Shown here: piece by piece, positions 1 to 10,244 of the stretch
How positions within the stretch are numbered: the stretch's first letter is position 1
Layout of the letters: each line of letters opens with the position of its first letter
Assembly (NCBI RefSeq): GCF_028858725.1
Contig: NC_084767.1
Location: 33,487,395-33,551,394 of the forward strand
Length of the DNA stretch: 64,000 nt
Reading direction: 5' to 3'
Source of the DNA: Colius striatus
Lineage: Eukaryota; Chordata; Aves; Coliiformes; Coliidae
Notes under the pieces: generated by a model
What the model was told of the DNA's origin: nothing
What the model saw: the letters and a program-made list of their open reading frames with translations, nothing else
Databases searched by the model: none
Program-made: the position numbers and the translations under genes

Positions 1-1903
1 CTTTCAAGGGTGGCCTGCATTTATTGTTCTCTGATGGCTCTGTCACATTGCCTGCTCCCCAAGTCTCAGGCTGCCAGCATGTCTCCCCTCGATGACTTGG
101 CTTGTGTTATTTTGTGTTAAAACCAGCATGTTTTTTTAATGACTCTAAATAAGTTAAAACTGCATCTTTAATTAATCACTGCATTTTATATTTTAACTGA
201 AGATTCTTTGAAACGACTCATTTATGATTTTAAGATGCCACTTGCTCACTGTCAAATGTATCTGGCTTTTATTCTTCCATGTTTAACAGCTTCAGGATAG
301 AACCAAAATTTTATCAATGCAGGATTCTAATCCATTTTGTCTAGAGCAAGTAACTGGTTACTAATTAGGAATAGATTGAGTGGATACTTTTATCTAAGCA
401 ATAGTGAACTTCAGGCAATAGTATGTCCATAATTTTAAAACCATTTCAAATTAATCTTAAAGTATTTCTTTTTCACTCACACAGGTTTGAAATTGCACAT
501 ACATATGTCTAGATGACTAAAAGATGAACAACAAGTACGAACAGCAGCATGTAAAGTATAGAGAAGTAGAAGCATTAATAGAAATATTTCTGCTATAGCA
601 GCTATTAAATGGTTTTGGGGTTTTTTATGGTTTGGAAGAAAATCCCATATGTTTATTGGATTTTTCCCCTCAGTTAAAATGTGTGTGTATCAGAGTATGT
701 TGTTCTCTAAGTATTATTAGCTACACACACACAGAGCATGTGTATAAAATTATCTATCAGTGAAGTGAGAACTACTTCTTTTGTTTCTTTTTCTCCTCTG
801 GCAGGAAGGGCACTCCATCCAACACAATCAGCATCTTTGAAGGCTAGTTCACGGCCTGTGTCTCCTCCCAGGCCTGTGAAGCCCAGTGAAGCCCAGCACC
901 TGGACTGCCTGCCTCCTGCATGGGGGCTGTGCCTGCAGTCAAGCATAGAAGCAGCTCCCCAGTGGCTGGCTTCAGGTGTTTTGTGTTACAGCCCTCTCCT
1001 GATACAACCTGGAAAACTCCAGTGTCAAGCAGGTGGCTGGATAGACAAAAATGTGGTAATTCCCCTCACTCTCTTATTTTTTGTTTCTCAAGACCACAGA
1101 TATATTATGTAGGAAGTGAATAAGCCACGAAAAGAACAACTATTTTGTTGGAACTAAAAAAAAAAAAACAAAAAACCCAAAAGAAAAACCAAAAAAACCC
1201 ACAACTCCAAAATCAAAACCCAAACTTTTAAAAATTGCTCTACCTCAGTTCCTAGACAACTAAAATCTGATGTGCTGTATAGGATCTGTCTGCTAGGATT
1301 GAATCCAGGCACTCACCACTTTATTAAATTAAGAATTTTGAGCAGTTTTTTCCATTTATCTATATTCACCCTCAAATCATTTCACACATTTCTCAGATAC
1401 ATCAATCCTTCCAATATTCCTCTAGACACTCAGTAGGATGCCCTACTATAAATATAATAAAGCCTTTTATTATGTCCATTAACCATGGACATATGTGCTC
1501 CAAAAGTTTCCTGACACGCAGTCATTTGTGGCTTTTTAATTATAAACAGAAAAAAAAAAAAGAAATCTAACAAAAGAAGACAGCAGACTGGAAGTGGATC
1601 TGTATGTGTGTGCTTTGAGTATGTTCTCTGACGGGCTGACAGCACACACCTCCTCCTCCTCCTGATACCTCTGGACCAGGACTAACTCTCTGTGTGTGCA
1701 CATAGGTGTACACTGAAAGCCCAGCCACGCAACCAACCAGCCCCAGGTGATACACATTTGTCAGCTGTGCTGGCCCCAGGGGGCTTAGGCAGGTTTTCAA
1801 ACCCCAGCAGCACCGATCAACTCTTGCAAATGTGCCCCCTCTGTTTTGAAGACCTTGTTCCAATTGAACACAGCAGGAAAGAAAAAAGGCTCAGTAAATT
1901 ACT
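1..1903. other. Intergenic flank downstream of SATB2
   Basis: No gene is recognised here. The short open frames overlap on both strands and have no recognisable composition. There is a short (AC)n run at about 722-732, an A-rich low-complexity stretch at about 1157-1200 and a CTC-triplet run near 1650. Further minus-strand AATAAA motifs occur (for example TTTATT at 1320-1325), so a rarer longer 3' UTR form cannot be excluded. Confidence 0.6.
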
Positions 1904-1920
1904 TGACAAATTATGTCATA

Positions 1921-1940
1921 TTTATTGAATGCGTTTTATT
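1921..1940 (-). terminator. Paired canonical poly(A) signals
   Basis: Two copies of AATAAA on the minus strand (TTTATT on plus at 1935-1940 and 1921-1926) lie 14 nt apart. A CA cleavage candidate follows at 1905-1904, and a GU/U-rich downstream element (minus-strand TGCTGTGTT) sits near 1880-1870. This is the best-supported 3' end for SATB2. Confidence 0.65.
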
Positions 1941-2066
1941 TCAACAACCAAAAAATTCTAACAGCCTAACAATGCACATAAGTTAAAAATTAATTATCAC
2001 TTAGTGATAACAAAGATAAAGTTGATTTACATGGAAAAAAGAACATTTACAATATGTTAATCCTTA

Positions 2067-2074
2067 TTCACATT
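2067..2074 (-). promoter_or_regulatory. miR-23 8mer seed match in SATB2 3' UTR
   Basis: The minus strand reads AATGTGAA, a full 8mer match to the miR-23 seed. The miR-23a~27a~24-2 cluster is reported to repress SATB2 during osteoblast differentiation. The site is read directly; its activity in this species is inferred. Confidence 0.5.
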
Positions 2075-2106
2075 GTTGATACCGCAATAAAACACAATTT
2101 GTTTTT

Positions 2107-2126
2107 TTTATTTTTTATTTTTTATT
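2107..2126 (-). terminator. Triple AATAAA cluster, possible alternative poly(A) site
   Basis: Three regularly spaced AATAAA hexamers on the minus strand (TTTATT at 2121-2126, 2114-2119 and 2107-2112) lie in an A/T homopolymer-like tract. They could serve a slightly proximal polyadenylation site or be low-complexity chance. A downstream GU-rich element is less clear than at the 1921-1940 pair. Confidence 0.35.
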
Positions 2127-2252
2127 TCACAAAAAAGGCGGAAAATTGTGCTTTGTTAAGAGGCACTACAAGAAAAGTTTCTTTCTCGAAATAGATATTA
2201 TATGATGGATATTGAATAAATAGACATATATGCATTGTAATTCGCAAAGTTC

Positions 2253-2260
2253 TGGCAAGA
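2253..2260 (-). promoter_or_regulatory. miR-31 8mer seed match in SATB2 3' UTR
   Basis: The minus strand reads TCTTGCCA, the canonical 8mer for miR-31-5p. miR-31 repression of SATB2 is reported in stromal and bone-forming cells. A second match lies 77 nt upstream in the transcript. Confidence 0.55.
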
Positions 2261-2306
2261 CCACAGGCTAAAATGCCCACAGATTCACTTAGAACCACTG
2301 CAAAAT

Positions 2307-2314
2307 TGGCAGTG
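2307..2314 (-). promoter_or_regulatory. miR-34/449 8mer seed match in SATB2 3' UTR
   Basis: The minus strand reads CACTGCCA, an 8mer for the miR-34/miR-449 seed family. miR-34b/c targeting of SATB2 in osteoblasts is reported in mouse. The site lies between the two miR-31 matches. Confidence 0.55.
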
Positions 2315-2329
2315 AAATTAAAAATAAAA

Positions 2330-2337
2330 AGGCAAGA
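2330..2337 (-). promoter_or_regulatory. Second miR-31 seed match
   Basis: The minus strand reads TCTTGCCT, complementary to nucleotides 1-8 of miR-31-5p. In the usual scheme this is a 7mer-m8, because the base opposite position 1 is U rather than A. Together with 2253-2260 it makes a two-site arrangement. Confidence 0.45.
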
Positions 2338-2774
2338 CTCAGCATTGAAAAAATACCTAATAAAATTTTTGGTTGAAGTGTAAAAGATACCAAATGTTGA
2401 TGCCATCATCAGATGAACGACCTTATGTAACTTGGCAAAATTCTATTTCCTTTCAAATGTATGGAGTGATTTCAGCTACAGGATAAGAAGACAGTTTTGA
2501 AAGAGTAGCTCTGATATAAACATAAAGCAGCAACCATTGAAATTCTGATTAAAGCTGCAGCATACTACAGAAATCAACGATGAAGAGCAAAGGGGGCATT
2601 AGGTAAGCAACCCACCATCATTTTGCAAACGTATATGAAATTTATGCAGAGATACTCTTACGTTTCCAACGTTAGTTTTGAAAAAATCCCTTAAAAACTC
2701 TAGAGGTTACTGAGCAGCTAGAATTAGCTTGTATTGCAACGTCTTCTCCCTGTATATTGTCTGTTCTGAGTAAA

Positions 2775-2782
2775 TATCTACA
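2775..2782 (-). promoter_or_regulatory. Pumilio-type element
   Basis: The minus strand reads TGTAGATA, matching the Pumilio recognition element TGTANATA. A second match (TGTATATA) lies at 4218-4225 at the edge of the AT repeat. These motifs are short and could be chance in an A/T-rich UTR. Confidence 0.3.
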
Positions 2783-4138
2783 CATAGAGGTTTGTTTTTC
2801 ATTTTTAACTCCTACCTTTTATACCTTTCAAATATATAAATAGTATTAACAGTTATATTACATTGCCTGGTGTAGTAAACAGAAAGTAACTTTCAAAGTG
2901 ATATTGCATGAGGTCTTTGTCAAGGTTACATGAAAAGCCCATGTGAAAACAAGAAAAAAACTCCAGAAGCCTTGTTGGTACGGTTACAATGGCGGTTTGA
3001 ACAGGCATCTGAAATCAATCCAGCTGCAAGAGTAGCAAAGGTGAGGTTTTGTCTCGGAATGCATTGCACAGAAGTGGAAAGGAAATGCTACTTGGTGTCT
3101 CTTTCGACACGATGCCTCAGGTCAGGGGGATGCTATAGTAGATTGCAGCTTTAGTGCTCACGCCATCAGTCAGCCAGTATCAGCTCGGCTTTATGTAATA
3201 CAGCTACTAGCCAGGTTGCTGCCAAACCCTGTGCCACCAAGGGGGTGGCCGGGTGTGAGGGGCCCAGCACTGGAGGGGGGCTGTGGCCGGCGGGACCCAC
3301 GGCTGAAAACACTTTGTTTCATTGGCATGAAACGCATAAGATGGCGGAAGCCCGGCAGAAACAGAACCACGGGGAGGCTGGTGGAAGGGTTGAGTGGCAG
3401 GCTGGCCATGGCAATCCTTGGCCTGTCAGCAATCTACCTGGACGGGATTGTTGGGGTCATGGTATTTTGTGTCCCCATGTAACTTTACACGTGTGTGCAT
3501 GTGTGTGTGTGTTTCACCTCAGTATAAACAAAAAGCAACAACAAGAAGGAAGCTTATAACTTTTAAGATCTGAAACAGAGAACAGGTAAATAAAATCCAC
3601 AGTAAAATGTGATTCATAGTATGAATTCCATACATCAAATCTCAACACATTATCTTTCTTCTCGTTCTAGAAAAACCTTGTTATCAGACAGGTCTTCTAT
3701 GCACTGAATTTCAGTTTTAGTCATTCTGAATCCCATGAAAATTCAGCTGTTCACTACAGAAAAGAGTGTCTGGAGTGGAATATGCTATATCCTTGTAAGT
3801 ATGCATCTTGTTTAAAGTACTTTAACTTACTAGTTCTCTTTTTAAGGTGCCCTGATTTGTTTTCCATTTTCTCTCTTTTTTAAAACTCTTTTCCTTTTTT
3901 TTGGCAGTGTTGATTTACGTCTTTAAATACATACCTCAAAAATTACCCATCAAGTTGCCAGATAGGAAGCCATATAATAACAAAAAAAAAAAAAATCAGG
4001 GATAAACATATAAAATAAATAGGAATTCAAAAATAGTCACCACACCTTGAGAGCAGGCGGCAGCTTATCAAAAAGCCAAAGCAACTCATTGTGAAGTGGT
4101 TTTAATACATAAACAAGTCTCATCTTTAAAGAACTAAT

Positions 4139-4146
4139 TTCACAGT
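4139..4146 (-). promoter_or_regulatory. miR-27 8mer seed match in SATB2 3' UTR
   Basis: The minus strand reads ACTGTGAA, an 8mer for miR-27, about 400 nt after the stop codon. miR-27a belongs to the same cluster as miR-23a, which has its own 8mer at 2067-2074. Confidence 0.5.
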
Positions 4147-4186
4147 CTATTCTTTCAGGTTGCAAAGTTCCATCCCATGCAATTTT

Positions 4187-4225
4187 TATATATATATATA
4201 TATTTTATGTAAATATATATATACA
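4187..4225. repeat. (TA)n-rich tract in the 3' UTR
   Basis: This is a run of alternating T and A interrupted by TTTTATGTAAA, ending in a TATATACA motif. It is transcribed as part of the SATB2 3' UTR and is likely to vary in length between individuals. Confidence 0.8.
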
Positions 4226-4549
4226 CAGAAAGTTGTAGATTTTCCTTCATTGATTTCATAGGACTTTTTCTTCCCATTGACTTGCTGGATGTCCCTTTCA
4301 TAAGTGCAAGATTAATGAAGGCAGAATCCTCTGTGATTACAATGATTACTTCGTTCAAACGTCGGAAGTGTAACACTCGAGTGTCTGTGTCAAGGCAATG
4401 TCTGATCGGGCAATGCTGAACTCATTCAGTTTGCATATGGATCATGCGCAATGGAAACAAACAAACAAAAAGTAAAAAGGTAAGAAAATTAAAAATAAAA
4501 CCAGAAAATCCTTGGACCAATGTATTGCTTTCTGGGCTCCTATCTCACA

Positions 4550-5089
<540 letters not shown>

Positions 5090-5887
5090 TTACACAGGGT
5101 CTGCTCTGTTTTGGTGGAGAAAAGCTTTAATACTCATTTTCCACCACTTTTCTCACCTGCAAGACAGCTGCATTAGTAATTACAGACTGAAAGGAGGTGG
5201 TGATATAAAAGACAAATTATATAAATGTAAAACCACAAAATAAATAAAAATACAAAATGCTAATAATAATACGAAAAAATAATGGCCAAAATAAGAACTA
5301 AGTCAAAAGGTATTACAGTCTTGTGTCATGAGGACTGGCCAGTTGTTCCACCTCAGACAAGTCATTCTCCCACTTTGCTCCTCTCCCAGCTGTTCCTTGT
5401 TTTGTCCTATTAGACCAGAGATTCCCACCATTTCTACAAGATGCCAAGTACCACAAAGGCCTAGCAGCATGTGGGATTGTCAAGTGCTACTTTATCAAGA
5501 ATAATGATTTGGCATTAAAATCCATCACAGCTGCTTTATGGAAAAATAATTAATAATAAAAGTGAAGAGATTTGTTAAGATTTCCCTTCTATGAAGAGTT
5601 GACATCATAGTTCAGTTGCTTTACAGAGCTGGTTTTAATGTATCTCTTGAACAGATTTCTCTGTATTACATCTGTATTAATTTCACTAGTTGAGGAGTTC
5701 TGAGTTCAAGTAATTATAGCCCTCTGGTCTGAGAAACCTCTGGGCAAAATATGCTTTTTGGTCTCACAACAGACTGTCACCAGTAGTATCTCCTTTTTAG
5801 CAAGCTTCAAGGAAGCAGATGTAGTTCTTAATCTTCTTAACAGACACTTAAAATGACTGAGAAAGGGCCTTGTGCAGCCCCTATTCC

Positions 5888-5905
5888 GGGGGGGGGGGGG
5901 GGGGG
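5888..5905 (+). repeat. Uninterrupted run of 18 G
   Basis: Eighteen consecutive G on the plus strand (18 C in the SATB2 pre-mRNA) lie about 880 nt before the last exon. Such runs can form quadruplexes, cause polymerase slippage and are often mis-sized by sequencing, so the exact length is uncertain. Confidence 0.9.
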
Positions 5906-6469
5906 AAATATCTGCTCTGAATTGCTAGAAATACAGAGGAGCTCGATCTGCTTTCTTTAAAACCAAATCTATACAAGAGAGATTACTAGCAAAAATTCCC
6001 TACAGGATTGAAGGTTGGATTTGCCCAGAGGTTTCTTCAGATGCAGGGAAATAATTATTAGAACTCAAAGCTACAGAGCAAACAAAATCGATATGGATAA
6101 ATATTTCCTTCCACAAATATGAAGGAGTTCTGTCTCTTCGCCCAAGAAGAAAACATCTTTGCTACAAACTGTCAGAAAATCACCCCTACATTCAAGCTCT
6201 CTAAAAGGAAAAAAGTAAGAGTAAATAATGGAAGTGTGCTGAGAACTTGCACTGAATTTTACATACAGACCGAGCCCCCGGTAACAAAGTAATTAGTCAT
6301 TACTGGAAGAGGGAAGTCCACCCTGCTACGCAAGCAAACAAAAAAGCTCTGTGCAGAAGAGCCCTCGGTTCGTTTATTTAATCAAACGCTGCAGTCGGAG
6401 TACAACGTCAGCAATCTCTGGTCACTGCTTTTGATAAGCACTCGGAAGTCCCCAGCCACACTGCCCACC

Positions 6470-6800
6470 GCACGTCTGGCCGTGGAGCCGAACCCGGAGG
6501 AGCTGTTATGCAGACGACCCGGGCAGCAGCCTGCTCTGGGCTGGCGACGCGCCGGAGCTGCGGCGCCCGGCAGCGGCTGTGAGGGGCTGCGCCCGGCAGC
6601 CGGCACGGCGCGGCACCGGCATCGCGGCCCCGCGCCGTCGGGAGCGGCAGGGGATGCCCGAGCCGCAGCTGTCGCCGCCGCGGAGCGACACTCGGGACAG
6701 CGACAGAAAGGAGCCGAACCAGGAGGCGGTTTTGCGGCAGCTCCGCGCTGCGTACTACAAGCAGGTGTCACCCCGGGGACGGGCAGGACTTGCCACGCTC
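6470..6800. promoter_or_regulatory. Intragenic CpG island, candidate internal or antisense promoter
   Basis: About 300 bp (6481-6780) hold roughly forty CpG dinucleotides by eye in strongly GC-rich sequence, against A/T-rich intron with rare CpG on both sides. This density implies an element kept free of methylation, usually a promoter. It lies about 1.5 kb upstream of the homeodomain exon in transcription direction. A CCAAT box (6849-6853) sits on the side expected for minus-strand initiation, which would make a short SATB2 transcript containing the last exon. Plus-strand initiation would instead be antisense to SATB2. On plus, an ATG at 6654 opens a frame of 37 codons ending YYKQ before a possible GT donor, but I do not recognise this peptide. 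Confidence 0.7.
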
Positions 6801-6846
6801 CTGGCAAGAGCCGCTGGTGGGCAGAAGTGCTGCAAATGATTCTCGG

Positions 6847-6855
6847 AGCCAATAG
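6847..6855 (-). promoter_or_regulatory. CCAAT box beside the CpG island
   Basis: AGCCAATAG on the plus strand matches the NF-Y consensus, which works in either orientation. It lies about 50-100 bp upstream of the island core for transcription toward the SATB2 last exon, the usual distance for a CCAAT box. Function is inferred. Confidence 0.35.
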
Positions 6856-9800
6856 ACGGGTTTTCCTCCCAAGCATGTAAATCCTCAGGGCGTCAGAGAC
6901 ACGGGGCTAACTGAGGCGCTGAGCAAAAGGAGAAACTCAAACGGAAATGACAGATCCTCTGCTTTATGTTTTACTACATCTCGTATAATAAAGGAGCATA
7001 ACGTTCCAATGAACGGAATTGCTCAGCTGCTCTTTGAGAATATCTTTTCTGTCCATAGATTGTTTTCAAAGCAAAGGACTAACATTTCCAAATAGAGGGG
7101 CTACAGGCGAGGGCCGGATCTGTGTCTACATCGGCAGGGAGCACTGACAGCAGCGAGCCGGGATCGCTGTCACTAGCCAAGGACCCAGCCCCACAAATTT
7201 GTCACGTGCCCCCCACCTACATTATCTCCCCTATTGTGCTCTCTGGTCCTGTCCCCTGACACTGTAAGGCCCAGAGCAGACATACTGCGGGAAAAAAAAA
7301 AAACAAAAAAGGATTTAACACCACAAATAAACGGCCAGGAATTTACAGACAGTATCATATGAAAAGCCACACGTAGCATCGTTAATCAGAGGCGGAATTC
7401 AAGTAACAGCTAACAGAGATAGAAACACATCCAGAATGAGTGTGAATTATTCAGTTCATTCTTGTTGGAGTTGGAAGCAACTTTTTTTTCCCCCTTTTCA
7501 GCTGATAAATAGCATGAGAAGCGATCCAGCCTGAAAAATGTTATAAGACTTCCAATGAAATATAATGATGAAAAAAATCCAACAATACAAGATCAGCAGC
7601 AGTAAAATGTTTAATTTGAAGGAGATTAAGAGATGCCTACAGCATCTATAAAGCAATCAACCAAAGAGAGGGCTAAGAGTGGGAGGGAAAGAATAATTTT
7701 ACTTAACCCTTCCTTTTCTGGAGTGACCTCTCCATCCTCTCTAGAAGAGAAATCACATAACCCAGGAGTTATCAGTATAAAATATTAGCAAAAGGTTGTA
7801 TTTTATTTCACTTACCATTTTCCTAAGTAATGAAAACTCTAAAGCTACTCTTACAACAGACAAATCTCATGATTTCACTAACCTCTGGGGGCTTGCTCTG
7901 GATTTCCAGTGGCATTAACAAAGGATTTCAGCAACACAACATTTTTCAGTGACATGACATTACCCATGTACAGACAGATGGATAAATGCACAGAATTTCT
8001 TTCAGGTTTAGGCTGTGATTGGTTCAGTATTTACTTCCAATCATTCAGACTATTTAATACAAAAGAGCAGGCGCTTCTGTGGGAAACAGATCAACTGCTG
8101 AGGCACATGGTACAACATGAAATCTAAATTACCTTTTTGTTAAAGATTTGCTCTGAGTTACATTTGTAAAACACACTGGTCAGTTTGGGCAATTTCCTTA
8201 CTTCATGTCTAGCTCTGCATACCACAGCCTCACAGAGGAAACTCACCATGTTTGGCAGTCCCAGATTTTTGGATTTCCGGTTGTTATTACACCTCTAAAT
8301 CTGTAGGTAAAATTTCCACTGGCTACAGGCACTGCTGTGCACACCCTGCCCTCACACTTGCGCGTGGGTCAGCGCCGCTCTGCTTCTGCACTGCAAAGCA
8401 GGAAACCACGCTGACCTTCCATGATGTAAGTACAGCTGCAGCACCTTTTCCAGTGCAGACGAAGCCCCCAAATGATGGTCTGACCTACCATGAAACACCA
8501 CATGTGTGGTGGGCTTCATAGAGAAAGGATAAGAATGATGGCCATGCTCAGCTTTACTTTTCCCAAGTAAGCTGGTGTTGGGCCTAGAAGTGTAACATCC
8601 CAGTGTAGGTGCACCGTGCCCCACTTCCCCATTCTCTTCTTCCTCTGTGCTGTTCCCCACCAGTCCTGGGCCACACGTGGGGCAGCCTCCTCCTCCACAG
8701 CCACCACTGTCTGCAGCTGACTTCCTTTCCCCTCCCTCCCTCCTCACTGACTCCCCATCTACTTTCAAATCAAATGTGAAGATATAGATTTCCTTCCATG
8801 CCCACAGGACATTTTTTTTCCACCCCTTCAAGAGATTTCATTTTTAAACTCTACTGGAATGGCTGCCTTCTCACCCTCTCAGAACAGAGCAGCATTGGAA
8901 GATTCCACTTTAGGAAGCTTCATTCAGGCAGACTTTTAATCTCACAGATAAACTCTTTTTTTTTTTCAAACAAATTAGCTAGTCCTGGTAGGAAACTTGG
9001 AAGAAGACAAATATGATGGAAGTTGACTTTAAAAGACAAAGTGACTGGTCTTAAATCGCACTGAACTGAAATATGATTTGAAGGCCACAATGAAAACCAG
9101 CTGGAAGCCATGTGTAAAATATAATACTACATGCCTACAGGGAAGGAAGTGAGATATTGAATGATTAAGTTTAGGAGAGTATATAATGTAGTGTATCATT
9201 ACAGGAGTGATCAGGATTACTTGTAATAAACTAAGGGTTTGTGGTCTTTCTAAAATCCAAAGACAAGAATTATTGGGGGGAAGAGATCACCGCACTGGTG
9301 CACACATATCTGCCCCCCGCATCTCAGAATGCTCCCAGAGGAGTAACCTGACTTTGGCAGATTAAGACAGCTGCATTCCCATAGAAAAGAGAGGTGAGAG
9401 AACCCAAACTGAAGGATGAACGTCATGTAATTGCAGTCTGTGTCTGCACTGTATTTAATTTTGGCTGGATTCACTATCCCACTAATGTTTGTTTCCGTTT
9501 CCACCCACTTTCTAGTTAGAACTAGACACGTGAAAATAGTGAGTTGCTAAGAGGAGCCAAGAAGAATGCTTGAGCAGGGTACACACATGCACTCGGGCAC
9601 CAACTGCAGCAAGGCACTGGCTGGCAACACTCGCTCTGTGAAATGCCACCTTTCATTGCTTGAACAGCTGCTGTAGCAGAGTAGAGACTGAAACTGCCTT
9701 TCCAGGTGAAAACTCAAAGCTCTTTTATTTCACAGTGTGGTTCTACTCTTCCCTTTGTAGACAGGATTAGTCACATGAGCTCCCTTCTGACAGGTTTTGC

Positions 9801-10020
9801 CAAGATGATGAGATGCCCCTTACTGTGAGAAACATAAAAAATGTTACATTATTGAAAGACAAGACCATGCACTGGCAACAGAGGTTGCCCCTGTGGAACA
9901 GACACTGCCTTCCGCTGGGCACACAGAGCGAGCAGCCCGAGGTACCTCAAGTGGCATGTGTTGGTGAGTATCAGCGCTCATACGCCAAACCCACAAGTTA
10001 AACAGATTGTCCTTTTCTTT

Positions 10021-10244
10021 GCCAGGGAGGTTTACGTTGGATATTTGGAAAAATTCACCAAAAGGGTTGTCCAACACTGCAACAGGCTGCCCAGGGAAGT
10101 GGTTTAGTCACTGTGCCTGGAGATATTCAAAAGACATATAGATGTGGCACTTAGTTTAGTGGTGGGCTTGTAGTGTTATGTTAATGGTTAGACTCAATGA
10201 TCTCAAGGGACTTATCCAACCTAAATGATTCTGTGATTCTATTC
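10021..10244 (+). mobile_element. CR1 LINE 3'-end fragment
   Basis: The sequence follows the CR1 3' UTR pattern: a CAGGGAGGTTTA-like start, GCAACAGGCTGCCCAGGGAA, GATGTGGCACTTAG, GGTTAGACTCAATGATCT, TCCAACCTAAATGATTCTGTG and an octamer tail ATTCTGTG-ATTCTATT. It is 5'-truncated to about 220 bp, the usual outcome of target-primed reverse transcription. It is in the plus direction, opposite to SATB2, and is moderately diverged. Confidence 0.9.

Larger units (their letters stand above)
1904..4549 (-). other. SATB2: SATB2 3' untranslated region
   Basis: The region runs from the TAA stop at 4550-4552 to a candidate cleavage site near 1904. The end is chosen from two AATAAA hexamers on the minus strand (1935-1940 and 1921-1926). 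They are followed 17 nt later by a CA dinucleotide and then by a U/GU-rich stretch at about 1889-1865. The resulting length, about 2.65 kb, is plausible for this gene. Most of it is A/T-rich and holds microRNA seed matches and Pumilio-type elements listed separately. A GC-rich patch at 3225-3420 stands out from the rest. The exact cleavage position is inferred. Confidence 0.75.

Noticed and set aside
1888..1894. miR-24 seed match (GGCTCAG on plus)
   Set aside because: It lies beyond the most likely cleavage site near 1904, so it is probably not in the mature mRNA.
3225..3420. GC-rich patch in the 3' UTR considered as a second CpG island or exon
   Set aside because: CpG dinucleotides are few, and it lies inside a contiguous 3' UTR with no splice signals that require an exon.
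6382..6880. Long open frames on both strands over the CpG island (149 and 164 codons)
   Set aside because: GC-rich sequence depletes stop codons in several frames at once; the frames overlap on opposite strands, are rich in Ala, Arg and Pro, and match no protein I recognise.
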